A stretch of DNA of 64,000 nucleotides from an uncultured Spirochaetaceae bacterium (GTDB taxonomy: Bacteria > Spirochaetota > Spirochaetia > Sphaerochaetales > Sphaerochaetaceae). This document shows, one piece after another, positions 33,639-42,080 of this stretch. Where the stretch lies: positions 20,377 to 84,376 of the forward strand of contig CALXYL010000008.1 of assembly GCA_944392985.1 (NCBI GenBank), read 5' to 3'. The notes under the pieces were generated by a model. That model saw only the letters and a list, made by a program, of their open reading frames with translations, ran no database searches and was not told the origin of the DNA. How positions within the stretch are numbered: position 1 is the first letter of the stretch; the number at the start of each line of letters is the position of its first letter. A program made the translations under genes and the position numbers.

Positions 33639-34488
33639 GATGCTATGGGATGTATATGGAAGCGAGCGTACGCTCGGCGGTGCTCCACTGAACGTGCTTG
33701 GGCATCTTTCGCTTCTCGGATGCGGATGTTCCATCGTTAGCGCGGTCGGCGGTGACGAGCTTGGACGCATGACTCTTGAAGCGCTTGACGGGATGGGGAT
33801 CTCCCGCCGTTACGTCCGGCTGTCGCCATATCCGACAGGCAGGGCAGATGTCACATTGATCGATGGGCATCCATCATACACATTCAATGATCCTGCCGCC
33901 TGGGATGATATCATCCTGGAAGAGGAGGATCTCGACAGTATCGCATCCACCCGCTATTCCTCATTCATCTTCGGTACCCTCGCATCGCGTGGTTCCGTGT
34001 CTGGATCGACGCTCTCGTCCATTCTGGAGGTCATCAATGCTGATGAGATCTTCTTCGATGCGAATCTCCGTCAGCGCTTCTACAGCAGGGAGATCCTTGA
34101 AAAAGGATTCTCCCATGCCTCCACAGTCAAGATGAGCGACGAGGAGACACGCCCGATTTCAGAGCTGATGGGTGTCACTGAAGCCGATCTGCCTCGCTTC
34201 CTTCTTGATCGGTATGGCATCAGACGTGTCATCGTGACCCTTGGCAGCCGGGGATCTGTCTGCTTTGAAGGTGACAGGGTGCACCATGCAGGATCCGCTG
34301 TTGCCGCTGCCATCGATACCGTCGGTGCGGGCGACAGCTTCTCCGCCGCATTCCTTTTCTCCATCGCTTCTGGATCAGATGTTGATACTGCGATGAACCG
34401 TGCATCTGTCCTGGCTTCCTATGTCGTCTCGCATCGCGGGGCTATACCTCCATATGACGATGCATTGAGGGAGAGCCTCGGCCTCTAG
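33616..34488 (+). CDS. PfkB-family sugar kinase, probably fructokinase
   Basis: 290 residues. ALAFGEMLWDVYGSERTLGG and APLNVLGHLSLLGC (family: GGAp.NvA..la.LG) at the start; DTVGAGDSFSAAF, the PfkB signature with the catalytic Asp, near residue 238. The AWDDI segment and sequence order resemble fructokinases. Coupled to the alpha-galactosidase, it could phosphorylate fructose freed from sucrose after raffinose cleavage (inference; no sucrose hydrolase is seen here). Confidence 0.85.
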   Translation: MKALAFGEMLWDVYGSERTLGGAPLNVLGHLSLLGCGCSIVSAVGGDELGRMTLEALDGMGISRRYVRLSPYPTGRADVTLIDGHPSYTFNDPAAWDDIILEEEDLDSIASTRYSSFIFGTLASRGSVSGSTLSSILEVINADEIFFDANLRQRFYSREILEKGFSHASTVKMSDEETRPISELMGVTEADLPRFLLDRYGIRRVIVTLGSRGSVCFEGDRVHHAGSAVAAAIDTVGAGDSFSAAFLFSIASGSDVDTAMNRASVLASYVVSHRGAIPPYDDALRESLGL

Positions 34489-34533
34489 CCATGTTCCCGA
34501 TCCTTGGCTATCTTCTTGTCCGAGGAGTTCATC

Positions 34534-35268
34534 ATGCTTGAACTGAGGAATATATGCTGGTCCACGCCAGAAGGGAATCCGGTGCTGCGCGATGTCTCGC
34601 TTTCATTCGCTGAAAAGGGACTTGTCGTGATCACAGGACCAAACGGCGGAGGAAAGACGACGCTCGCGAAGATCATAGCGGGCATCGAGCGCCCGGAGAG
34701 CGGCCAGCTGCTGCTTTCCGGCGAGGATATAACGGATCTTGATGTGACTGAAAGGGCGAGGAAGGGCATCAGCTACGCCTTCCAGCAGCCTGTCAGATTC
34801 AAGGGAATCACAGTGCGCGGCCTTCTGGAGATCGCTGCAGGAGGGCGCCTTGATGAGAAGTCGCTCTGCGCGCTTCTATCGAAAGTCGGCCTCTGTGCGC
34901 GTGATTACGAGGACAGGGAGGTCAACGCTTCCCTTTCTGGAGGTGAGATAAAGCGCGTCGAGATCGCTTCCGTGCTTGCGCGAGGCGGACGTATATCGAT
35001 TTTCGATGAACCGGAAGCGGGAATAGACCTCTGGTCGTTCTCCGGCCTTATTGAGGCGTTCCAGGAGATAAAGCGCTCATCGGAGCGGACTGAGATCATC
35101 ATCTCCCATCAGGAGAGGATACTTGAGGTTGCAGACAGGATAGTCGTCATAGAGAACGGACGCGTTGAACGGGATGGGACAAGGGATGAAGTGCTGCCGT
35201 ATCTTATATCGGCATCGCGCTGCCCAGTATGTCCTAATCCCACAGTAAGGAGCAGAGGCAATGAATAA
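34534..35268 (+). CDS. smsC: SufC-like ATPase of the minimal SUF system (SmsC)
   Basis: 244 residues from ATG 34534 (GAGGAG upstream). Walker A GPNGGGKTT, Q-loop YAFQQPVRFKG, signature SLSGGEIKRVEI and FDEPEAGIDLWSF, the SufC form of Walker B. With the next gene it should make a scaffold for Fe-S cluster assembly; two-gene SufBC-like systems called SMS have been described in anaerobic bacteria and archaea. No SufS, SufU or SufD gene is adjacent. Ends in a CPVCPNP stretch (residues ~235-241), an odd Cys pair at the C-terminus. Overlaps smsB by 8 bases. Confidence 0.82.
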   Translation: MLELRNICWSTPEGNPVLRDVSLSFAEKGLVVITGPNGGGKTTLAKIIAGIERPESGQLLLSGEDITDLDVTERARKGISYAFQQPVRFKGITVRGLLEIAAGGRLDEKSLCALLSKVGLCARDYEDREVNASLSGGEIKRVEIASVLARGGRISIFDEPEAGIDLWSFSGLIEAFQEIKRSSERTEIIISHQERILEVADRIVVIENGRVERDGTRDEVLPYLISASRCPVCPNPTVRSRGNE

Positions 35269-36178
35269 GACGACGGAGGAGATTCTGAGGATCGTTTCTG
35301 ACTGGAAGGGCTCCTTCTGCGGGGCATACTCCATCAGGGAGGATGGCAAGGGCATTGCCAGGATGAGCACGGAGCATGTGCATATCACGCCGAAGGAGGA
35401 TAAGCCGGGGCTGGATATCGTGATCGATGATGGTACAAAGGGCGAAAGCCTTGCGATTCCCGCCTGTGTGACCCATGGGGATGTCGATGATCTTGTCTAC
35501 AATGATTTCTTCATAGGAAATGACTGTGATGTGACCATCATTGCAGGCTGCGGTGTGCACACTCAGACAGGAGAGGCTGCCAGGCATAGCGGTATCCATC
35601 GCTTCTTCATCAAGGACAGGTCGAAGGTAAGGTATCTGGAGAAGCATATCGGGCTTGGGAATGGAACAGGTGAGAAATCAATCGATCCTGTGACCGAGGT
35701 CGTTCTTGGGGAGGACAGCCTCCTTGATATGGAGACTTCCCAGATTGGAGGGGTGACACGCACAAGGAGAGTGACGAAGGGCATCGTCGGCAAGGGCAGT
35801 AGCCTGATCGTGCATGAGCGTCTGATGACGGAGAAGGATGAGACCGCTTCGACTGAGTTCTCCGTCGATATGAATGGAGAGGGGAGCTCTGTGGATCTCA
35901 TCTCCCGCTCTGTCGCAAAGGATGATTCCTTCCAGGAGTTCCGGTCAGTGATCCACGGCAATGCTCCATGCTCTGGGCACAGCGAATGCGATGCGATCAT
36001 CACTGGCAACGGAAGGGTGAGCGCCTCTCCTCAGCTTGATGCCGCATGCATTGATGCATCCCTTATCCATGAAGCGGCTATCGGGAAGATTGCTGGCGAG
36101 CAGCTTCTGAAGCTCAGGACATTCGGACTGACAGAGGAGGAGGCGGAGGCGAGGATCATAGAGGGATTCCTGCGCTGA
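35261..36178 (+). CDS. smsB: SufB/SufD-like Fe-S scaffold protein (SmsB)
   Basis: 305 residues, versus about 470 for SufB. The C-terminal beta-helix pattern is present: DVTIIAGCGVHTQTGEAARH, TRTRRVTKGIVGKGSSLIVHE, FRSVIHGNAPCSGHSECDAI and ASPQLDAACIDASLIHEAAIGKI (parts: HEAAIGKIAGEQL, family: sHeatig.id.eql). EEEAEARIIEGFLR is the SufB end signature. Partner of the upstream ATPase. Several Cys (in IPACVTHG, AGCGVHT, APCSGH) could hold the cluster. Confidence 0.82.
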   Translation: MNKTTEEILRIVSDWKGSFCGAYSIREDGKGIARMSTEHVHITPKEDKPGLDIVIDDGTKGESLAIPACVTHGDVDDLVYNDFFIGNDCDVTIIAGCGVHTQTGEAARHSGIHRFFIKDRSKVRYLEKHIGLGNGTGEKSIDPVTEVVLGEDSLLDMETSQIGGVTRTRRVTKGIVGKGSSLIVHERLMTEKDETASTEFSVDMNGEGSSVDLISRSVAKDDSFQEFRSVIHGNAPCSGHSECDAIITGNGRVSASPQLDAACIDASLIHEAAIGKIAGEQLLKLRTFGLTEEEAEARIIEGFLR

Positions 36179-36179
36179 G

Positions 36180-36261
36180 TGGTGGAGACGGAGGGAATCG
36201 AACCCTCTGAGCAAAGCTTCCATTCAGGACCTGACCCGCTCCTGGACCTCCAGACGCCCCC
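36180..36261 (-). ncRNA. ffs: Signal recognition particle RNA (4.5S/small SRP), with tRNA-like ends
   Basis: The minus strand carries GGUCAGGUCC, a 5-base loop (UGAAU) and GGAAGC, the domain IV core that binds Ffh. The hairpin is closed by GAGCGGG/UUUGCUC. The outer strands are GGGGGCG (36261-36255) and CGUCUCC (36190-36184), which pair over 7 bases. Between domain IV and the 3' strand lies GAGGG-UUCGAUU-CCCUC, a perfect T-arm pattern, and the 3' end reads A-CCA (36183-36180). About 82 nt. A tRNA is ruled out because no D-arm/anticodon pair with a 7-base loop and U33 fits. Starts 83 bases after nothing else on this strand; it lies tail-to-tail with smsB. Confidence 0.72.
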
Positions 36262-36345
36262 TTTCATGAGAGTATCATATTTTCAGCGAATTAACGGCGT
36301 GGCAATGTGGATTTCATTGCCATGCGCTTCACTGTTGGCGTGAGA

Positions 36346-36915
36346 ATGATCAGCCACGTAAAACTAGCACTGCACGTCATGTCCCGCTATCCTTTCGGGG
36401 TGCTTGGGAGCCTCGCTTATATCTTCGGGAATATAGAACCGGATCTCTGCTTCACTTCATACTTTTTCGGCATCGTGCCGGGGGATGAAGGAAGAGGCCA
36501 CAGCTTCACTACAGCCCTTATGCGCATTGCAAGGATGGAGAACAGGATAGTGTCAGGCGGGATCGTTGCAGCGTATACGCTGGGGAAGATTACACACTAT
36601 GCTTCAGATGCCTTCACTTATCCTCACAATACCGCTCTCTTCAAGGGCAGCCTGAAGGAGCATATGGTTTACGAGCGCGCTCTGGATAGGGCTCTGCTGC
36701 CATACATTCTTTCCGCAGCAGAAGTAGAGGCCCTCCCTGTCGATAGTGCCTCATCCCTTGTCAGGAAGCTCCATTGCCGCTATGAGAGGAACAGTCCATC
36801 GCTGGAGAATGATCTCTCGCACATCCTCTCTGCATCCCTTGCTCTCCGCACTTCATTCAGCTTTGCTGCATTCAGAAGGAAGGCTCTTGGCGGCATGTGG
36901 CTTCCTCGGCTATGA
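36346..36915 (+). CDS. Zinc-dependent phospholipase C-like family protein
   Basis: 189 residues from ATG 36346 (GTG 36307 or ATG 36322 would add up to 13 residues). The His/Asp pattern of small bacterial zinc-PLC-like proteins is visible: ISHVKLAL near the start, FGNIEPDLCF, EGRGHSFTTALMR, GKITHYASDAFTYPHN (family: G...HyltDffa.pHn) and KEHMVYE. These residues would bind two or three Zn ions. No signal peptide. Substrate unknown. The stop overlaps the start of the ACT-domain gene (TGATG). Confidence 0.68.
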   Translation: MISHVKLALHVMSRYPFGVLGSLAYIFGNIEPDLCFTSYFFGIVPGDEGRGHSFTTALMRIARMENRIVSGGIVAAYTLGKITHYASDAFTYPHNTALFKGSLKEHMVYERALDRALLPYILSAAEVEALPVDSASSLVRKLHCRYERNSPSLENDLSHILSASLALRTSFSFAAFRRKALGGMWLPRL

Positions 36916-37196
36916 TGCCGGGTATGGGAAAATCAATTATAACGGTAGTCGGCCGCGATCAGGTCGGAATCATCGCAAAGGTCTGCACCTATCTTGCAGA
37001 GAGCAATGTCAATATCCTGGATATAAGCCAGACGATTGTCGATGGCTTCTTCAATATGATGATGATCTGTGACTCCAACAATGCGAGCAAGGATTTCCTT
37101 GTGCTCTCTGAGGAGCTTGATGAGCTTGGCCACAGTCTCGGCTGCATCATAAAGCTCCAGAGGGAGGAGATCTTCGACAGCATGCAGAGGATATGA
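36915..37196 (+). CDS. ACT domain protein, UPF0237 family
   Basis: 93 residues from ATG 36915 (three residues longer than the alternative at 36924). A single ACT fold: [43 protein letters not shown], then a second helix [11 protein letters not shown]. Proteins of this type (GcvR-like) bind small ligands such as amino acids. They are typically encoded directly before a UPF0210 gene, as here. The end overlaps that gene by an ATGA. Confidence 0.88.
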   Translation: MPGMGKSIITVVGRDQVGIIAKVCTYLAESNVNILDISQTIVDGFFNMMMICDSNNASKDFLVLSEELDELGHSLGCIIKLQREEIFDSMQRI

Positions 37197-38563
37197 CGAT
37201 GATCAATCTCAATGAAGTCATAGAGACCAATACGATGATAGAGAAGGAGAATCTCGATGTGAGGACGATCACGCTCGGGATCTCCCTTCTGGACTGCATC
37301 TCGGATTCAGTTGAAAAGCTATGCGGGAATATCCACAGGAAGATCGTCACTGTTGCCCGGGATCTTGTGCATACCGGTGAGGAGATCGAGAGGGAGTATG
37401 CAATCCCTGTCGTGAACAAGAGGATATCCGTCACGCCGATTGGCATCATAGGCGCTGCAGCCTGCCGTACCGCTGATGATTTCGTGCGCATCGCAAAGGC
37501 GCTTGACAAGGCCGCGGCGGAGGTTGGCGTCAATTTCCTCGGTGGCTACTCAGCCCTCTCTGTCAAAGGGATGACAGATGCTGAGCGCCTTCTCATCGAG
37601 TCTATTCCTGAAGCCCTTTCGCAGACTGAGCGCATATGCTCTTCCGTAGCTGTCGGCTCTACAAAGACAGGCATCAACATGGATGCTGTCGCACTGATGG
37701 GCCGGATCATAAAGGAGACTGCACAGAAGACTGCGGAACGTGATTCAATCGGCTGCGCGAAGCTCGTTGTGTTCTGCAATGCCCCCGATGACAATCCATT
37801 CATGGCGGGAGCTTTCCATGGAGTGACTGAAACCGATGCTGTGATCAATGTCGGTGTAAGCGGTCCGGGAGTCATCAAGCATGCGCTTGAAGGAGTGAAG
37901 GGCGAGGATTTTGAGGTCCTTGCGGAGACTGTGAAGAGGACAGCCTTCAAGATAACAAGGCTTGGACAGCTTGTCGCAAAGGAAGCATCGAGACGGCTTG
38001 GCATCCCATTCGGCATAGTCGATCTTTCGCTTGCTCCGACGCCGGCTGTCGGGGACAGCATCTCCGATATACTTGAGCTGATGGGGCTGGAGAGGACTGG
38101 CGCTCCAGGCACTACAGCTGCCCTTGCGCTTCTCAATGACCAGGTGAAGAAGGGTGGATTGATGGCATCCAGCTATGTCGGAGGACTGAGCGGCTCCTTC
38201 ATACCTGTCAGTGAGGATCAGGGGATGATCAATGCTGTCAATGCCGGGGCGCTTACGATCGAGAAGCTGGAGGCTATGACATGCATCTGCTCGGTAGGAC
38301 TCGATATGATCGCGATTCCCGGGGATACAAAGGCTTCGACGATATCAGGGATCATCGCCGATGAGATGGCAATCGGCATGGTTAACCAGAAAACGACTGC
38401 CGTGCGCCTGATTCCTGTGATTGGAAAGGGAGTAGGGGACAGCGCCGTGTTCGGAGGGCTTCTCGGCTATGCTCCGATCATGCCAGTAAGCCGCTTCTCC
38501 TGCGATGATTTCATCGCGCGCGGTGGCCGTATCCCCGCACCTGTTCATAGTTTCAGGAACTGA
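37193..38563 (+). CDS. UPF0210 / DUF711 family protein (PFL-like fold)
   Basis: 456 residues, the family's normal length. [80 protein letters not shown] and [17 protein letters not shown] are all UPF0210 hallmarks. Structures of relatives show a pyruvate formate-lyase-like barrel; the reaction is not established. The adjacent ACT protein is its constant partner and may regulate it. Confidence 0.9.
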   Translation: MTMINLNEVIETNTMIEKENLDVRTITLGISLLDCISDSVEKLCGNIHRKIVTVARDLVHTGEEIEREYAIPVVNKRISVTPIGIIGAAACRTADDFVRIAKALDKAAAEVGVNFLGGYSALSVKGMTDAERLLIESIPEALSQTERICSSVAVGSTKTGINMDAVALMGRIIKETAQKTAERDSIGCAKLVVFCNAPDDNPFMAGAFHGVTETDAVINVGVSGPGVIKHALEGVKGEDFEVLAETVKRTAFKITRLGQLVAKEASRRLGIPFGIVDLSLAPTPAVGDSISDILELMGLERTGAPGTTAALALLNDQVKKGGLMASSYVGGLSGSFIPVSEDQGMINAVNAGALTIEKLEAMTCICSVGLDMIAIPGDTKASTISGIIADEMAIGMVNQKTTAVRLIPVIGKGVGDSAVFGGLLGYAPIMPVSRFSCDDFIARGGRIPAPVHSFRN

Positions 38564-38585
38564 AAAGGGGGCATAGGCCCCCTTT
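38564..38585 (+). terminator. Terminator after UPF0210
   Basis: AAAGGGGGC (38564-38572), loop ATAG, GCCCCCTTT (38577-38585). Perfect 9-base stem ending in T residues; may also serve the convergent lipoprotein gene. Confidence 0.75.
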
Positions 38586-38626
38586 CTCAGAATAGGAATA
38601 CAGCAGCTTCAGAGCTTTCCGAATAT

Positions 38627-38995
38627 CTAAAAGCTCACAAAGGTTTCTGCTTCCGGGTACTTATCGACAATCTTCCCGGTAAGTTCATCCAACGATTCCA
38701 TATCAAGCGAGAGCGCAGTCAAAAAGAACATGCCACCTGCATAGTTCATTCCTGCATCCTCGATTTCCTCTTCAGTATCCGCTTCCTTCAGTAGCTGCTT
38801 GCCGGTTTTCACTTCATCCTCGATATCAGCCTTCTCTTCCTTTGACATCGTGCTGCCATAGGCGTCGAAGAGAGCCTCCTTCGATTCTTCGAGGATGTAT
38901 GAATACATCTCCCTTGCCCTGTCCATTGCCTTCTCTTCCTCGCTCTTGCACGAGACGAGCGAAAGAAGGATGAGGACAGTGCACATCACTGCCAT
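38627..38995 (-). CDS. Small helical lipoprotein, unknown
   Basis: 122 residues. Short signal peptide (VMCTVLILLSLVSCK) with lipobox LVSC, Cys near residue 16. The mature part is acidic and helical (KSEEEKAMDRAREMYSYILE, KEEKADIEDEVKTGKQLLKE), suggesting a coiled-coil surface or periplasmic protein. No family recognised. Stands between convergent terminators and the peroxiredoxin gene on the same strand. Confidence 0.65.
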   Translation of the reverse strand: MAVMCTVLILLSLVSCKSEEEKAMDRAREMYSYILEESKEALFDAYGSTMSKEEKADIEDEVKTGKQLLKEADTEEEIEDAGMNYAGGMFFLTALSLDMESLDELTGKIVDKYPEAETFVSF

Positions 38996-39037
38996 GATTC
39001 TTCTAATACAGACCTCCCACGTTGTGTGATACCCGGA

Positions 39038-39514
39038 TTATAATTCCTGTTCTGTCCGGTCCTCAAGGTATTTTCTGACATCCTCCCCATGGGTCGCCGT
39101 ATTGACCTTGCGGAAGATCTTCCCGATTGTTCCGTCGGGCGAGATGATGAACGTTTTCCTGATTACTCCTGTCGTGCGCTTCCCGTACATCATTTTCTCG
39201 CCATAGGCATCGTAGCGCTCCATCACCCCATGGTCTGGATCGGAGAGGAGCATGAATGGCAGGGCGTGCTTCTCCCTGAACTTCCTGTGCGATGCCTCGC
39301 CGTCAGGGCTTATCCCGATCACAATGGCATCCAGAGCCCTCAGGTCATCGATCGTGTCCCTGAACGAGCATGCTTCCTTCGTGCATCCTGATGTGTTGTC
39401 CTTTGGGTAGAAATACAGCACGACAGTGCTTCCTCTGAACGACGAGAGCGTCACCTCTGACCCATCATCGGCACCTAGTGTGAAATCAGGTGCCTGCATT
39501 CCTTCTTCAAGCAT
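39038..39514 (-). CDS. bcp: Thioredoxin-dependent thiol peroxidase (Bcp/PrxQ-type)
   Basis: 158 residues from ATG 39514, with GGAGG 6 bases upstream; an ATG at 39532 is further from any ribosome site. GMQAPDFTLGADDG, VVLYFYPKDNTSGCTKEACSF with peroxidatic Cys and, five residues on, the resolving Cys (CTKEAC, PrxQ type), ISPDGEASHRKF, FMLLSDPDHGVMERYDAYG and TFIISPDGTI. It reduces peroxides, useful to an anaerobe exposed to oxygen. Confidence 0.93.
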   Translation of the reverse strand: MLEEGMQAPDFTLGADDGSEVTLSSFRGSTVVLYFYPKDNTSGCTKEACSFRDTIDDLRALDAIVIGISPDGEASHRKFREKHALPFMLLSDPDHGVMERYDAYGEKMMYGKRTTGVIRKTFIISPDGTIGKIFRKVNTATHGEDVRKYLEDRTEQEL

Positions 39515-39630
39515 AGTTTCCTCCATTTCCATGATTGTACCCTGTTTCTGTTTTATTGATGAAGAAACATGTTCCCATTTGCCTCATGGCTTTCCTGTAG
39601 GGTATATTATGATAAGAAAGGAGTTTTTCC

Positions 39631-40338
39631 ATGAATGAAAGGAAATCAATAATACTGAGGGATGTCCATCTCAGGGAGAATGCCCTGACGAAGAATGTCT
39701 ACCTCTGGATGATACTCGGGCTTGCCATCACGGCAGGGGTCTCATACCTTTCAGCGACATCGGTTGCTATCATCAATTTCGTTTATTCAAAACCGCTTGT
39801 GACGATCGCGATCTTCATCGCCCAGATCGTGCTTGTGATGGTGCTTTCATCACGAGTCGAGGGGCTTTCCACAGGAGCTGCAATAGGGATCTTCATCGGC
39901 TATTCGGCGCTGACTGGGCTGACGCTTTCCTCCGTGTTCCTGGCTTATACCAGAACCTCTATCGCAATCGCATTCGTTTCGGCGCTCTCTGTCTTTGTCG
40001 GCGGTGCGCTCTACGGCGCGATCACCAAAAAGGATCTCAGAAGCATGGGCGGCTATCTTACAATGGGCCTCTTCGGCCTGATAATCGCCTCGCTTCTCAA
40101 TTTCCTCTTTGCTTCCTCAGCGCTTGATCTGGTTATCTCAGTCGTTGGCGTCGTGCTTTTCACAGGTCTCACAGCCTGGGATGCCCAGCGCATCGCGGCA
40201 ATGAACCAGGCGTATGGCTCGGAGATGACGAATGAGGAACTGACGAAGATCGGAATCCTTGGAGCGCTTGATCTCTATCTCGATTTCATCAACATCTTCC
40301 TCTATCTCGTGAGGATCGTCGGAAGAAGTGACAACTAA
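39631..40338 (+). CDS. Bax inhibitor-1/YccA family membrane protein
   Basis: 235 residues, seven helices. AYTRTSIAIAFVSALSVFVGGALYGAITKKDL (in parts: FVSALSVFVG, ALYGAITKKDL), GYLTMGLFGLIIASLLNFL and FTGLTAWDAQRIAAMNQAYG fit the BI-1 pattern, including the C-terminal TAWDAQ.I motif. Relatives are pH-sensitive Ca2+ leak channels; the role in bacteria is uncertain. AAGGAG lies upstream, with a TATTATGAT-like -10 before it. Overlaps the next gene by 11 bases. Confidence 0.88.
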   Translation: MNERKSIILRDVHLRENALTKNVYLWMILGLAITAGVSYLSATSVAIINFVYSKPLVTIAIFIAQIVLVMVLSSRVEGLSTGAAIGIFIGYSALTGLTLSSVFLAYTRTSIAIAFVSALSVFVGGALYGAITKKDLRSMGGYLTMGLFGLIIASLLNFLFASSALDLVISVVGVVLFTGLTAWDAQRIAAMNQAYGSEMTNEELTKIGILGALDLYLDFINIFLYLVRIVGRSDN

Positions 40339-41005
40339 GCTCCTCTTTGAAGGGCCTGATACGCTTGTCTACTGGAAGGAGAGCGGCATCCCAACGGTGC
40401 CGCTCAAGACGACGATTGACGGGCGTACACTGCTTTCGATAGCTGCTGCGTATCATCCTGAGGTTGTATGCTGCCATGGGGAGAATGCCTGGGAGGGCGG
40501 AGTGATCCACCGTCTCGACAACCTTACCAAGGGGCTTGTTCTCATCGCGCGCAGCCAGAAGGCATATGATGCGCTGATGCAGCAGCAGAAGAAGGATATG
40601 ATCCAGAAGGAGTATATCGCTTCTGTAACCTCAGAGCGTCTTGTCGATGATGGCTTTGAGCCTTTCCCCTTCCTTGATCCATTTGATGGCAGTTCGATCA
40701 TCACATCGGCTTTCCGCTCGTTCGGTCCAGGCGGCAGGAGCGTGCGTCCGATTACCGGCAGCCATAGGAATTCAAGTGGAAGGATCTATTCAACAATGGT
40801 GGAGCCGGAGGATGAGAGCACGCTGCGATGCACGATCACAAGGGGATTCCGCCATCAGATACGTGCTCACCTGGCATGGGCGGGATACCCGATCAGAGGG
40901 GATGTCCAGTATGGAGGGATCCCCTCCGATGACTTCGGGCTTGAAGCTGTTTCCATCAGCTATATCGAGCCCTGTTCAGGACGCAGGCTGACGATAACCG
41001 CCTAG
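40328..41005 (+). CDS. RluA-family pseudouridine synthase
   Basis: 225 residues from GTG 40328. GGVIHRLDNLTKGLVLIA contains the catalytic Asp (family: HRLD..TSGlll.A), KEYIASVTSE follows (family: K.Y.a.v.G), and GFRHQIRAHLAWAGYPIRGD is the C-terminal signature (family: GR.HQIR.Hl...G.Pi.GD). No S4 domain. It is shorter than RluA/C/D-type enzymes and the RNA target is unknown. Coupled to the BI-1 gene; the tail converges with purU. Confidence 0.87.
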   Translation: MTTKLLFEGPDTLVYWKESGIPTVPLKTTIDGRTLLSIAAAYHPEVVCCHGENAWEGGVIHRLDNLTKGLVLIARSQKAYDALMQQQKKDMIQKEYIASVTSERLVDDGFEPFPFLDPFDGSSIITSAFRSFGPGGRSVRPITGSHRNSSGRIYSTMVEPEDESTLRCTITRGFRHQIRAHLAWAGYPIRGDVQYGGIPSDDFGLEAVSISYIEPCSGRRLTITA

Positions 41006-41859
41006 CGTTCCACTGAGAAGACGACCGTTCTGTTGCGGTAGATGATGACTCTGTGCTCCAGATGTGCCTTCACGGCGCTTGCAAGCACTCTCTTCTCACA
41101 GTCCTTGCCGACTTCCTTCAGCCCTTCCGGTGTCAGCTCGTGGTTCACGCGGATCGTGTCCTGCTCGATTATAGGCCCCTGATCGAGATCCTCTGACGCG
41201 TAATGCGCTGTGGCTCCGATCATCTTGACGCCTCTCTCATATGCCCGGCGATAGGGATTCGCTCCCTGGAACGCAGGAAGGAACGCATGGTGGATGTTTA
41301 TGATGCGGCCCTGCCATTCATCGGTGAACGAAGGGGACAGTATCTGCATATAGCGTGCAAGCACCACCAGGTCTATATCAAAGCGCCGGAGTATGTCCTT
41401 CACTTTCTCTTCCTGCTTTTCCTTGCCTTCGGACATTGGGAAGCAGTAGAAGGGGATCCTGAACTGGTCTGCGACACCCTCAAGATCCGGGTGGTTTGAT
41501 ATGATGAGAGGGATATCCGCATCAAGCTCGCCTTCGAGATGGCGGGAAAGGAGATCGAAGAGGCAGTGGCTCGCCTTCGAGACCAGTATCGCCATCCGGG
41601 TGCGGTAGTCCGACCAGTGGCAGGACCATTCAAGCCCAAGCTCTGAGGCCAATGCGGCAAATTCCTCCTCAAGCGCCCTGCGCGATGTCTGCATATCATC
41701 GGTATCGAGCTCGATACGCATGAAGAACCGCTTCTCGAAGCTGTCCGTGTGCTGCTGGCATCTGAGGATGTTGTAGCCGCGCCCGTAGAAGAATCCAGTG
41801 ACATTCGCAAGTATTCCCTTGCTGTCCGGTGACTGTATCAGGAATATTGCCTTCCTCAA
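41002..41859 (-). CDS. purU: Formyltetrahydrofolate deformylase
   Basis: 285 residues. An N-terminal ACT domain (LIQSPDSKGILANVTGFFYG) precedes a formyltransferase-fold domain: RMAILVSKASHCLFDLL, LIISNHPDLEGVA, INIHHAFLPAFQGANPY with the catalytic His, GVKMIGATAHYASEDLDQGP with the Asp, and the C-terminal HRVIIYRNRTVVF. It releases formate from 10-formyl-THF. The start overlaps the xseB stop (ATGA), so it is co-transcribed with xseA-xseB. Confidence 0.94.
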   Translation of the reverse strand: MRKAIFLIQSPDSKGILANVTGFFYGRGYNILRCQQHTDSFEKRFFMRIELDTDDMQTSRRALEEEFAALASELGLEWSCHWSDYRTRMAILVSKASHCLFDLLSRHLEGELDADIPLIISNHPDLEGVADQFRIPFYCFPMSEGKEKQEEKVKDILRRFDIDLVVLARYMQILSPSFTDEWQGRIINIHHAFLPAFQGANPYRRAYERGVKMIGATAHYASEDLDQGPIIEQDTIRVNHELTPEGLKEVGKDCEKRVLASAVKAHLEHRVIIYRNRTVVFSVER

Positions 41860-42080
41860 TTCCCTTCCTCCTCATCCATCTCTTCGGTAGAGAGTTCTGC
41901 TTCATCCTCTGAAGTGACACGCTCAACCTTCCTCTGTATCTCCTTGAGGGTCTTGGACAGCTTCTTTCCAAGCGTGACAGCTTCCTCGTAGAGCTTGATT
42001 GCCTCCTCAAGCCCGGTGCTGTCATCCTTGAGACGTTCCGTGATCTCCTCCATCCTCTTCAGATCGCTTTCAAAGCTCAT
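41856..42080 (-). CDS. xseB: Exodeoxyribonuclease VII small subunit
   Basis: 74 residues. SFESDLKRMEEITERLKDDS and LEEAIKLYEEAVTLGKKLSK are the two XseB helices (family: fEe.l..LE.iv..Le.g...Lee.l..yeeG..L...c). It coats the long stalk of XseA. Overlaps both neighbours by ATGA. Confidence 0.93.
   Translation of the reverse strand: MSFESDLKRMEEITERLKDDSTGLEEAIKLYEEAVTLGKKLSKTLKEIQRKVERVTSEDEAELSTEEMDEEEGN

Noticed and set aside
36180..36261. tRNA on the minus strand (T-arm, acceptor stem and CCA present)
   Set aside because: No anticodon arm with a 7-base loop and U33 fits, and the centre matches the SRP domain IV core.
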